A DNA stretch of 17,874 nucleotides from Syntrophales bacterium. GTDB taxonomy: Bacteria > Desulfobacterota > Syntrophia > Syntrophales > UBA2210. This document shows positions 7,508-14,417 of the stretch, piece by piece. A program made the position numbers and the translations under genes. The stretch is taken from assembly GCA_028715865.1 (NCBI GenBank), contig JAQUQY010000007.1, positions 1 through 17,874 of the forward strand, in the 5' to 3' direction. Every line of letters starts with the position of its first letter. Positions within the stretch are counted from its first letter, which is position 1. Under the pieces are notes generated by a model. The model did no database searches and was not told where the DNA came from. It saw nothing but the letters and a program-made list of their open reading frames with translations.

Positions 7508-8911
7508 ATGGCCAATATTCTGATCATCGATGATGAAACCATGATTTGCGATATTCTCTCCAGGAAGGTCAAAAGCATGGGCCACGAAGCCGCCTCCGCC
7601 AATACGCTTTCCGATGGAGTCCACATGGCCGTAAATGGATCCTTCGATGTAATTTTTCTTGATGTGCGGCTCCCCGATGGTAACGGGCTGAGCGCGATAC
7701 CTGATTTGAAGGGGGCGGCTTCAAGGCCGGAGGTTATCATAATGACCGGCTACGGGGAGCCCGACGGCGCCGAACTCGCGATTCAAAACGGCGCATGGGA
7801 TTACATAGAAAAGCCATCATCCATCAACAAGATGGTTCTTCCACTTGTTCGCGCCCTGCAGTACAGGGAGGCCGCCGAGCAAGGTGGCGTTTCGGAACTG
7901 AACAGAAGAAACGGTATCATCGGAAGAAGCAGCCAGATTAAAGCCTGCCTTTCACAGGCGGCCCAGGCGGCCCGGTCTCACGCCAATGTTCTCCTCACCG
8001 GCGAAACGGGAACGGGAAAGGAACTTATTGCGTGGGCGATCCATGACAACAGCACGAGGTCCGGAAATAGCTTCATTGTCGTCGATTGTGCCGCCATGAC
8101 GGAAACGCTGGTGGAAAGCATGCTCTTCGGCCACGAAAAGGGCGCCTACACCGGCGCCGACAAGGGTAAAGAGGGCCTGATACGGCAGGCCGACGGCGGA
8201 ACGCTGTTCCTTGATGAAGTGGGTGAGCTTCCCCTTTCGATACAGGGGTCTTTCCTTCGGGTTCTACAGGAACGCCGTTTCCGTCCACTGGGGGGCAAAT
8301 ACGAGGTGAAGAGCGATTTCAGGCTTATCGCCGCCACCAACAGGGATCTGGATCAGATGGTCCTGCAGGGGAGATTCAGGAGCGATCTGCTGCATCGCCT
8401 CCGATCCTTCAGCATCAATCTTCCTCCCCTTAGAAACCGCCCCAGGGACATTATCGATCTGACGATGAGCCGCCTTTCAATGCTGTGCGAACGCGACTCC
8501 ATACCCATGAAGGGAGTGTCCCCGGAATTTCTGGAAAGCCTCACCCTTTATGGATGGCCGGGCAACGTAAGGGAGCTTTTTAACGCTCTTGAAAGGGCTC
8601 TTGCCGTTGCCCGTAATGAAACGACGCTCTTCAGCAAGCACCTGCCCAACGACATACGAATCAGCATCGCCCGGGCCGCCGTGGAACAAAAGGTTTCAGA
8701 AAAAGAAACCGCGCCGGACCGTAACGCGGAGTCTCTTCCCACGATGCAGGATTATCGGGACGCGGCCATCATGGAAGCCGAGAAGGAATATCTCGGAACC
8801 CTCATGAGTATAGCCGGTAATCATATAAAGGAAGCCTGCCGCATATCGGGCCTTTCCCGTTCCCGGCTCTATGAACTTTTAAAGAAATACGACATAAAAA
8901 AGTCTTTTTGA
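7508..8911 (+). CDS. Sigma-54-dependent response regulator, NtrC family (REC-AAA+-Fis)
   Basis: A 467-residue transcription activator. The receiver domain (2-120) has the acidic pair Asp8/Asp9, phospho-acceptor Asp52 in FLDVRLPDG, Thr80 and Lys102. The AAA+ domain has Walker A GETGTGKE (165-172), the sigma-54 contact loop EKGAYTGA (210-217), Walker B GGTLFLDEVGE (230-240), the GRFRSDLLHRL segment and WPGNVREL (350-357). The C-terminus (about 430-462) is a Fis-type helix-turn-helix. It should oligomerise when phosphorylated, bind an upstream enhancer and remodel RNA polymerase-sigma-54. The loop is GAYTGA rather than the usual GAFTGA, a conservative change. No histidine kinase gene is next to it, so it is an orphan here. 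The ribosome site is weak (GGGG 12 nt upstream). The next gene in the same direction is a chemoreceptor, a possible target. Confidence 0.95.
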   Translation: MANILIIDDETMICDILSRKVKSMGHEAASANTLSDGVHMAVNGSFDVIFLDVRLPDGNGLSAIPDLKGAASRPEVIIMTGYGEPDGAELAIQNGAWDYIEKPSSINKMVLPLVRALQYREAAEQGGVSELNRRNGIIGRSSQIKACLSQAAQAARSHANVLLTGETGTGKELIAWAIHDNSTRSGNSFIVVDCAAMTETLVESMLFGHEKGAYTGADKGKEGLIRQADGGTLFLDEVGELPLSIQGSFLRVLQERRFRPLGGKYEVKSDFRLIAATNRDLDQMVLQGRFRSDLLHRLRSFSINLPPLRNRPRDIIDLTMSRLSMLCERDSIPMKGVSPEFLESLTLYGWPGNVRELFNALERALAVARNETTLFSKHLPNDIRISIARAAVEQKVSEKETAPDRNAESLPTMQDYRDAAIMEAEKEYLGTLMSIAGNHIKEACRISGLSRSRLYELLKKYDIKKSF

Positions 8912-9022
8912 TCAATTCCACCTGTCCTATGAATCTTCCGGTCAGAAATAGCATGCAAGGTCCTGCCGTCCAAATTCATTGACCCTGAAAGATATCATCC
9001 CAATGGACCAGCCCCCTCGGAC

Positions 9023-9061
9023 TGTCCGGCCTGGGCGTATCGTGTACGGTCAGGCCGGACA
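9023..9061. promoter_or_regulatory. Long perfect dyad: enhancer site or terminator
   Basis: TGTCCGGCCTG (9023-9033) and CAGGCCGGACA (9051-9061) are perfect 11-bp inverted arms with a 17-nt centre. The centre itself holds CGTA...TACG. As RNA it would be a very stable stem, and its place 112 nt after the regulator stop suits a terminator, but only ATTTCCTTCCC follows. As DNA, a dyad about 160 bp upstream of a possible sigma-54 promoter is where an NtrC-type activator would bind. The sequence alone does not decide. Confidence 0.45.
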
Positions 9062-9199
9062 ATTTCCTTCCCGAACGCACGATCGTGGGTTTCCTTCATT
9101 TTCAGCATTATTGTCCCTTCAAGAATGAATATCTGTTAAGTTATTTAAATAAATAGAAATTCTTCGGTTCCATTTTATGCGTGGTTTCACATATTCCCC

Positions 9200-9214
9200 T
9201 GGCACGGTTCATGA
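9200..9214 (+). promoter_or_regulatory. Candidate sigma-54 promoter with degenerate -12 element
   Basis: TGGCACG (9200-9206) is an exact -24 consensus. With the standard 4-bp gap the -12 element reads ATGAG, keeping T and G but having GA in place of the near-invariant GC. Transcription would begin near 9226, about 97 nt before the chemoreceptor ATG. The adjacent upstream gene encodes a sigma-54 activator. The -12 mismatch keeps confidence low. Confidence 0.3.
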
Positions 9215-9322
9215 GGTAGGCAGAAGTAGGTAAAAGAGGAAAAGAAAAAACGTGACCATGGTGGTTCGTTTTGAACATTTAAACTGAAGTCAATAAACCC
9301 GTCGTTCAGGAGGAGAAAGATT

Positions 9323-11215
9323 ATGTTTAATTTCAAGAATATGAGCATCGGAAAGAAGCTCACGGGAGGAGCCATTCTGCTCCTGGTCATAGTTTCCGCC
9401 GGTATCGGGATTTTGTCCTATGTGCAGGCATCGCGTGCCTTGCAGACCCAGGTTGAGGAGAATATCCCTTTGATGGCCAGAGACGCGTCGAAACTGATTA
9501 GAAGCACATTGGACAGGCACCTGGCCGTAGTTACTGAATTGGCCGGAAACCCGGACATCAGGAGCATGGACTGGGACAGGCAATTGCCCGTGCTTGAAGG
9601 CGCCATCGCGAGACTGGGGTATTTTCAGTTCGGTGTTGTTCTGCCTGACGGGAATATTACACTCAACGACGGCGCACAGACAAACGTAAGAGACAGGGCC
9701 TATTTCAGGGAAGCGATTTCTGGAAGGTCGGACATATCTGATGTCTTCATGCACAGAGTTCTGAACAGGCCGGTTATGACCATCGCCGTTCCCATAAGAG
9801 AAGGCAGGGAGGTGTCCGGCATCCTTCTTGCCATACTCGATGCCACATGGCTCAGTGAAACAACCGACACGATCGGATACGGGGCAAGGGGCTACTCGTA
9901 TATCATCGACGGGAATGGAACCATGATTGCTCACGCCAACAGGGATTTCGTCCGAAACCAGACCAATTTCATAGAGGAAGCCCGAACCAATTCAGAGTAC
10001 GCGCAGCTCGCGGCCATGTTCCAGAGAATGACCAGGGGAGAATCCGGCTTTGACGAGTATCCCTTCATGGGTTCTCACCGTTTCTTCGGATACGCGCCTG
10101 TGGAGGGCATGAGCTGGTCCATTGCCGTCGGCGCCCACAAGGCGGACGTTTTTGAGGGAATTGCCGCGATGAGATGGAATATACTCATTGTCTCCCTTGT
10201 CTGTATTTTCGTTGGAATATTACTCGTAACCCTGCTCTCTCGCAGTATCACAAAGCCGTTGAACAGGGCGATAGAAATACTTTCCTCCGGCGCGGAACAG
10301 GTATCGGCGGCATCGCGCGAAGTGGCATCGGCGTCGCAGTCCCTGGCCGAAGGGGCCAGCGAACAGGCCAGCGGTATAGAAGAAACATCATCCTCCCTGG
10401 AGGAGATGTCCTCAATGACCAAGCAGAATTCCGAAAATTCAGGTCAGGCCCGTTCAATGATGGCAGAGGCGTCTGATATAGTCGCCAAGGGCAACGCCCA
10501 CATGAACGAAATGGCCGGGGCAATCAAGGAGATAATCAGGTCCAGCGAAGAGACGGGCAAGATAATCAAGACAATTGACGAGATTGCTTTCCAGACAAAC
10601 CTTCTCGCTCTGAACGCGGCCGTTGAAGCGGCCCGTGCCGGAGAGGCCGGGGCGGGCTTTGCCGTCGTGGCCGACGAGGTCCGTAATCTGGCCATGCGCG
10701 CGGGCGAAGCGGCGAAGAATACCTCCGATCTCATCGAGAACACAATCAAGGCCGTGAGGAAGGGGAGTGATCTGACGGAACTGACACAGCAGAGCTACAA
10801 GGATAATGTTGAGATTTCAGGAAAGGTCGCCGAACTGGTTAATGAGATTGCCGCCGCTTCGGAGGAGCAGTCCCAGGGCATAGACCAGATCAACAGGGCT
10901 GTCCATGAGATGGACAAAGTGACCCAGCAGAACGCCGCCAACGCGGAGGAGTCTGCCAGCGCGGCCGAGGAAATGAACGCGCAGTCCGAAGAAATGAAGA
11001 TAGTGGTTCAGGAACTGGTGGCCATGGCCGGTGGTTCCGGAGGCAACGGGTTGGGGTCACGGAGATCCTTGAGCTTCCGCAGGGCGCGCTCTGAAAAAGC
11101 CTCCGGCGGCAATTCAGAAACGGGCAAAGCCGCCCTCCCGGAACCCGGCTTGAGGCTGCCTGCCAAGCAAAAGCGGACCATTCCCCTGGATGACGACGAA
11201 TTCAGGAGTTTCTAG
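9323..11215 (+). CDS. Methyl-accepting chemotaxis protein with dCache sensor domain
   Basis: A 630-residue chemoreceptor. Membrane segments lie near 14-34 and 286-306. Between them is a periplasmic dCache-type sensor (about 38-285) with the motifs VVLPDGNITLN, RDRAYFREAISG and YSYIIDGNGTMIAHAN. The cytoplasmic signalling hairpin has its tip at 419-455 (EIAFQTNLLALNAAVEAARAG and onward), which docks CheA/CheW, and Gln/Glu pairs nearby are likely methylation sites. After TM2 only the ITKPLNRAIEIL start of a HAMP domain is recognisable; the GDL and DE(I/L)G parts are missing, and the helix runs straight into the methylation region. The C-terminus ends in a basic/acidic tail, TIPLDDDEFRSF, not the NWETF pentapeptide. 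AGGAGGAG seven nt before the ATG is a strong ribosome site. The ligand is unknown; dCache domains often bind small organic acids or amino acids. Confidence 0.95.
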   Translation: MFNFKNMSIGKKLTGGAILLLVIVSAGIGILSYVQASRALQTQVEENIPLMARDASKLIRSTLDRHLAVVTELAGNPDIRSMDWDRQLPVLEGAIARLGYFQFGVVLPDGNITLNDGAQTNVRDRAYFREAISGRSDISDVFMHRVLNRPVMTIAVPIREGREVSGILLAILDATWLSETTDTIGYGARGYSYIIDGNGTMIAHANRDFVRNQTNFIEEARTNSEYAQLAAMFQRMTRGESGFDEYPFMGSHRFFGYAPVEGMSWSIAVGAHKADVFEGIAAMRWNILIVSLVCIFVGILLVTLLSRSITKPLNRAIEILSSGAEQVSAASREVASASQSLAEGASEQASGIEETSSSLEEMSSMTKQNSENSGQARSMMAEASDIVAKGNAHMNEMAGAIKEIIRSSEETGKIIKTIDEIAFQTNLLALNAAVEAARAGEAGAGFAVVADEVRNLAMRAGEAAKNTSDLIENTIKAVRKGSDLTELTQQSYKDNVEISGKVAELVNEIAAASEEQSQGIDQINRAVHEMDKVTQQNAANAEESASAAEEMNAQSEEMKIVVQELVAMAGGSGGNGLGSRRSLSFRRARSEKASGGNSETGKAALPEPGLRLPAKQKRTIPLDDDEFRSF

Positions 11216-11227
11216 GCCGGCATTTAA

Positions 11228-11261
11228 GGCAGGGGGGTGAAGGTTTCATCATCCCCCTGCC
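11228..11261 (+). terminator. Strong stem-loop after the chemoreceptor gene, likely terminator
   Basis: GGCAGGGGG (11228-11236) pairs perfectly with CCCCCTGCC (11253-11261), and the stem can extend four pairs inward to about 13 bp with an 8-nt loop. It begins 12 nt after the stop codon. The tail, GATTGCTCC, has no U-run, so it may act as a weak intrinsic terminator or protect the mRNA 3' end. Confidence 0.5.
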
Positions 11262-11386
11262 GATTGCTCCGTATAATTGGACCGTGCCCCTCCACAACCT
11301 TTCATATTGAATCTATTGAATCCCCTGAACGTAATCAAAAATGCCCTCCTGGCGGTGACCTTGAGAAGCAGTATACATCAATTTTC

Positions 11387-11415
11387 TTGACCGGCGATAC
11401 ACTTTCCCCTATAAG
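11387..11415 (+). promoter_or_regulatory. Promoter for the adk-helicase unit
   Basis: -35 TTGACC (11387-11392), exactly 17 bp, -10 TATAAG (11410-11415), each one base from consensus. Start near 11422 gives a leader of about 120 nt. Confidence 0.6.
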
Positions 11416-11544
11416 GCAATCCTGACACACTCATAAAAAGAGCCTGAAAACAATCCGCTTTCGACAGTTTTGCGCGAATCCGCGATTATCCTTTTGAGTC
11501 ATTGAAATATATAAAATTCTATCACGCACAGGAGGCAAAGAGAG

Positions 11545-12192
11545 ATGAAAATAATATTACTGGGCGCGCCGGGAGCCGGCAAGGGAACTGTGGCAAAACT
11601 GCTTTCCGAATTTGACGGATCCGTTCAGATTTCCACGGGGGATATTCTAAGGGCCGCCGTCATGGAAGGCAGCGATCTCGGCAAGGAGGCCCAGGCATAC
11701 ATGAAAAGGGGTGACCTGGTTCCTGATTCACTGATAATGAAAATCATGGAAGAACGCCTGCGGGAACCCGACTGCGCCAAGGGCTTTATCATGGATGGTT
11801 TCCCGAGAACCATTCCCCAGGCGGAAGCGCTTAAGGACCTCCTCGAGAAGTTGTCCATTTCCCTTGATTTCGTAGCCAATCTCGATGTTCCGCGGGAGGT
11901 TGTCCTGGACAGACTGACAACGCGCAGAACCTGTTCCAACTCCTCCTGCCAGGAAATCTACAACATTAAGAGCAGCCCGCCCGCCGATGACAATACCTGC
12001 ACAAAGTGCGGAAGTCCCGTGATTCAGAGGGATGACGAAACGGAGGAGGCCATTCTTAATCGTCTGGATACCTATAACGCGATGACGGCGCCTCTTATAG
12101 GTTTTTATGAAAAAGAGGGCCTGCTCAGAAGTTTCCGTTCTCTCCAAAGCAGGGATACCGTGGAAGATATCAGGAAAAGTCTGAAGGGATAG
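11545..12192 (+). CDS. adk: Adenylate kinase
   Basis: A 215-residue long-form adenylate kinase, which interconverts ATP + AMP and 2 ADP in the cytoplasm. The P-loop GAPGAGKGT is at 7-15. Also visible are the AMP-site TGDILR (31-36), DGFPRT (84-89) and the LID domain from about 122 to 160. The LID carries four cysteines (130, 135, 152, 155) that should hold a structural zinc ion. The first knuckle is C-x4-C (CSNSSC) rather than the common C-x2-C. AGGAGG nine nt before the ATG is an excellent ribosome site. adk is often found in the ribosomal-protein cluster beside secY, but here it heads a pair with a helicase gene 16 nt downstream, probably in one transcript. Confidence 0.98.
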   Translation: MKIILLGAPGAGKGTVAKLLSEFDGSVQISTGDILRAAVMEGSDLGKEAQAYMKRGDLVPDSLIMKIMEERLREPDCAKGFIMDGFPRTIPQAEALKDLLEKLSISLDFVANLDVPREVVLDRLTTRRTCSNSSCQEIYNIKSSPPADDNTCTKCGSPVIQRDDETEEAILNRLDTYNAMTAPLIGFYEKEGLLRSFRSLQSRDTVEDIRKSLKG

Positions 12193-12208
12193 GGCCGCTG
12201 CGCAGTCA

Positions 12209-14170
12209 ATGATTGATTACAGGGGGGAACTCAACAGGGAACAGTACGAGGTGGTAACAGCCGATCCCGGACCCCTGCTCGTAATTGCCGGCGCCGGAAG
12301 CGGAAAGACCCGGGCTCTTACCTATCGTACGGCCTGGCTCATCGAACAGGGAGTGAGTCCTGACAGGATTCTGCTTGTCACATTCACGAACAAGGCGGCC
12401 CGTTCCATGCTGTCGCGGGTGGCAAGCCTGGTGGGTGAGAGGGCGGATTTTGTGTGGGGAGGAACTTTTCATCATATCGGCAACCGCCTTCTGAGGCGCC
12501 ATGCCCGGTTAGTGGGCTACGAGACTAATTACTCCATACTGGACCGGGAAGACGCTCAGCAGCTCGTGGGATCCGCTGTTATCGAATCGGGAATTGCCAA
12601 CAGGAACAATCGTTTTCCAAAGGCAACCGTTCTTCTGGACATAATCTCGCTGGCAGCCAACACGGAGACTCCCCCGGATGAAGTTGTCCGGAAACGTTAT
12701 GCGGGGGCTGTTCCCTTCATGACGGACATTCTCAAGGTCGCCTTTCGATACCGCATCCGGAAACAGGAACTTAATGTCATGGACTTTGACGATCTCCTGG
12801 TCAAATGGCGTGTACTCCTGGCGGAGAATGAGGGCATTCGTGATGAATATGCCCGGAAATTCGAGCATATCCTTGTTGACGAATATCAGGATACCAACGT
12901 TATTCAGGCGGAGATACTGAACCTGCTTGCTTCACATCACAGGAACATAATGGTAGTCGGCGACGATTCGCAAAGCATCTATTCCTTCCGGGGGGCAGAC
13001 TTCACAAATATTATCACCTTTCCCGAAACTTACAGCGATGCCCGTGTCTTCAAACTGGAGACCAATTACCGAAGCACGCCGCCAATCCTGAAACTGGCCA
13101 ATCTATCCATAGTGAATAACCGGAAACAGTACCGGAAGGAGCTTCGTGCTGTCAGGAAGGGGAATATACGGCCTGTCTTCGCCCCCCTGTATGACGGAAT
13201 GCAGCAGGCTGATTTCGTATCTCAGCGAATCCTGGAAATTGCGGATGAAGGTACGCCTCTCGACGAAATAGCTGTCCTCTACAGGGCTCACTTTCATTCC
13301 ATGGAGCTTCAGATGGAACTGGTCAGGAGGGGAATTCCCTTCGTGGTAAGGTCGGGGATAAGATTTTTCGAGCAGGCCCACATAAAGGATGTAACCGCCT
13401 TCATGCGGATTGCCGTTAATCCCTTCGACGAAATTGCATGGAAGCGCCTTCTCGGGCTTTACGGCGGGATCGGGAAGGCGCGGGCCGAATCAATCTGGAA
13501 AATCATTTCCCGCAGTCACGATCCCCGGCGGCAAATCTTTGCCGGGGAAATATCCGAAGCCTTGTCGAAGGCGGCTGAACCGGGATTGAGGGGAGCCCGG
13601 GCCACACTTGAAAGCATGTTCGAGACTGCCGGAAGCGGCTGGCCCGCGGATGTTATAGAGACGATAATTGCTGAAGGATATGGGGAATATCTGCGGGAAC
13701 GATATGATAATCACCAGGCCCGTGAGGAAGACCTGAGACAGTTGGCCGCCTTTTCAAGGCAGTTCGAGTCCATGGATGCCTTCCTTAGCGATCTGGCACT
13801 CATGACAAGTCTCGCCGAGGACGACGATTCATTCCACCGAAGGGACAGGGTTGAGCCGAAAGTAGTCCTGAGTACAATACACCAGGCCAAGGGACTTGAA
13901 TGGTCTGCTGTTTTCGTGATTCGCTGTTCAGAGGGCTCCATGCCTCTGGAGAGGGCAACCCGGGAGCCGGGCGGCGTTGATGAAGAAAGGCGACTTTTTT
14001 ATGTGGCTGCCACACGGGCGAAGGACCAGCTCTATCTCTGCCACACCTTCATGGAAGGAAGCCGCGGCGGCTGGGGCCGTCGCTGTGCCCCGTCGCGATT
14101 CATTGACGAACTTGCGCCCGCCGAGTTGACGAGGGGTGAAAAGCCCTTCGAGCAGTGGCTCATCGAATGA
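12209..14170 (+). CDS. ATP-dependent DNA helicase, UvrD/Rep/PcrA family (SF1A)
   Basis: A 653-residue superfamily 1A helicase that would unwind DNA 3' to 5' in repair or replication restart. Motifs appear in order: Q motif LNREQYEVV (8-16), Walker A GAGSGKT (28-34), Ia VTFTNKAARSM (57-67), II DEYQDTN (224-230), III GDDSQSIYSFRGA (251-263), IV NYRS (286-289), V VVLSTIHQAKGLEW (552-565) and VI VAATRAKD (599-606). It is shorter than E. coli UvrD (about 720 residues) and ends without a clear Tudor-like C-terminal region, so Rep, PcrA and UvrD cannot be told apart here. It begins 16 nt after adk with no good ribosome site next to its ATG, which suggests translational coupling to adk. Confidence 0.95.
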   Translation: MIDYRGELNREQYEVVTADPGPLLVIAGAGSGKTRALTYRTAWLIEQGVSPDRILLVTFTNKAARSMLSRVASLVGERADFVWGGTFHHIGNRLLRRHARLVGYETNYSILDREDAQQLVGSAVIESGIANRNNRFPKATVLLDIISLAANTETPPDEVVRKRYAGAVPFMTDILKVAFRYRIRKQELNVMDFDDLLVKWRVLLAENEGIRDEYARKFEHILVDEYQDTNVIQAEILNLLASHHRNIMVVGDDSQSIYSFRGADFTNIITFPETYSDARVFKLETNYRSTPPILKLANLSIVNNRKQYRKELRAVRKGNIRPVFAPLYDGMQQADFVSQRILEIADEGTPLDEIAVLYRAHFHSMELQMELVRRGIPFVVRSGIRFFEQAHIKDVTAFMRIAVNPFDEIAWKRLLGLYGGIGKARAESIWKIISRSHDPRRQIFAGEISEALSKAAEPGLRGARATLESMFETAGSGWPADVIETIIAEGYGEYLRERYDNHQAREEDLRQLAAFSRQFESMDAFLSDLALMTSLAEDDDSFHRRDRVEPKVVLSTIHQAKGLEWSAVFVIRCSEGSMPLERATREPGGVDEERRLFYVAATRAKDQLYLCHTFMEGSRGGWGRRCAPSRFIDELAPAELTRGEKPFEQWLIE

Positions 14171-14189
14171 ATAAAAAAATTGCATTTCT

Positions 14190-14196
14190 ATTCCTT
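14190..14196 (+). repeat. Left target-site duplication of the intergenic element
   Basis: ATTCCTT directly abuts the left end of the element and is identical to 14418-14424, which directly abuts its right end. Confidence 0.7.
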
Positions 14197-14417
14197 GATG
14201 GTCCCGTAAAAAGTCGCTGGAGCCATCGAATCCTGATTTCCCGGGAAATCAGGATCGAATCCGATGGCTTCGTAAAAAGGTCCGCGGGCAAGGCGGGCGA
14301 ATCATGAGGAATGAGTCGCACCAATGGTGCGTCGCAGTGACGAAGGATGAAGCCCAACGAAGCATCCGGTTATTATGCCGGATGCAACGCCATCCGGTAA
14401 CTTTTTACTAAGTCATC
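14197..14417. mobile_element. 221-bp non-autonomous inverted-repeat element (MITE-like)
   Basis: Both ends, read inward, fit GATG-N5-GTAAAAAGT-N2-C-N-GGA over 25 bp (14197-14221 and the complement of 14393-14417; 17 of 25 bases match). The ends are flanked by a perfect 7-bp direct repeat. The element has no coding capacity. Inside are a 26-bp perfect palindrome with 8-bp outer arms, an internal copy of the CGTAAAAAG end motif (14271-14279), a GCACC-AAT-GGTGC hairpin (14318-14330), and GCATCCGG...CCGGATGC (14362-14369, 14378-14385). From memory, similar GTAAAAAGT-bounded repeats occur in other Desulfobacterota genomes; I cannot verify that here. A full-length relative with a transposase would have to supply movement in trans. 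It sits between two convergent genes and can fold on either strand, so it may also serve as a two-way terminator. Confidence 0.75.
14221..14269. repeat. 26-bp perfect palindrome inside nested inverted arms
   Basis: A perfect palindrome centred on CCCGGG fills 14230-14255 (half-site ATCCTGATTTCCC). It is enclosed by AGCCATCG (14221-14228) and CGATGGCT (14262-14269). Short GAATC repeats lie on either side of the core. It could form a cruciform or a very stable RNA hairpin on either strand. Confidence 0.8.

Larger units (their letters stand above)
8912..9322. other. Control region between regulator and chemoreceptor genes
   Basis: This 411-bp stretch has no credible gene. It contains a long dyad (9023-9061), an A/T-rich block (about 9120-9180) and a -24-type sigma-54 element (9200-9214), each listed separately. 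Confidence 0.7.
11216..11544. other. Intergenic region between chemoreceptor and adk
   Basis: No credible gene in 329 bp. It holds a strong hairpin just after the chemoreceptor stop, then an adk promoter (listed separately). Between the promoter and adk is a leader of about 120 nt with a short CGCG-AATC-CGCG hairpin near 11472-11483. I recognise no riboswitch in the leader. Confidence 0.65.

Noticed and set aside
9290..9934. 214-codon minus-strand ORF
   Set aside because: It is antisense to the chemoreceptor sensor domain and has no recognisable motifs.
14160..14357. 65-codon minus-strand ORF across the intergenic repeat
   Set aside because: The reading frame is a by-product of the palindromic element; no ribosome site or family resemblance.
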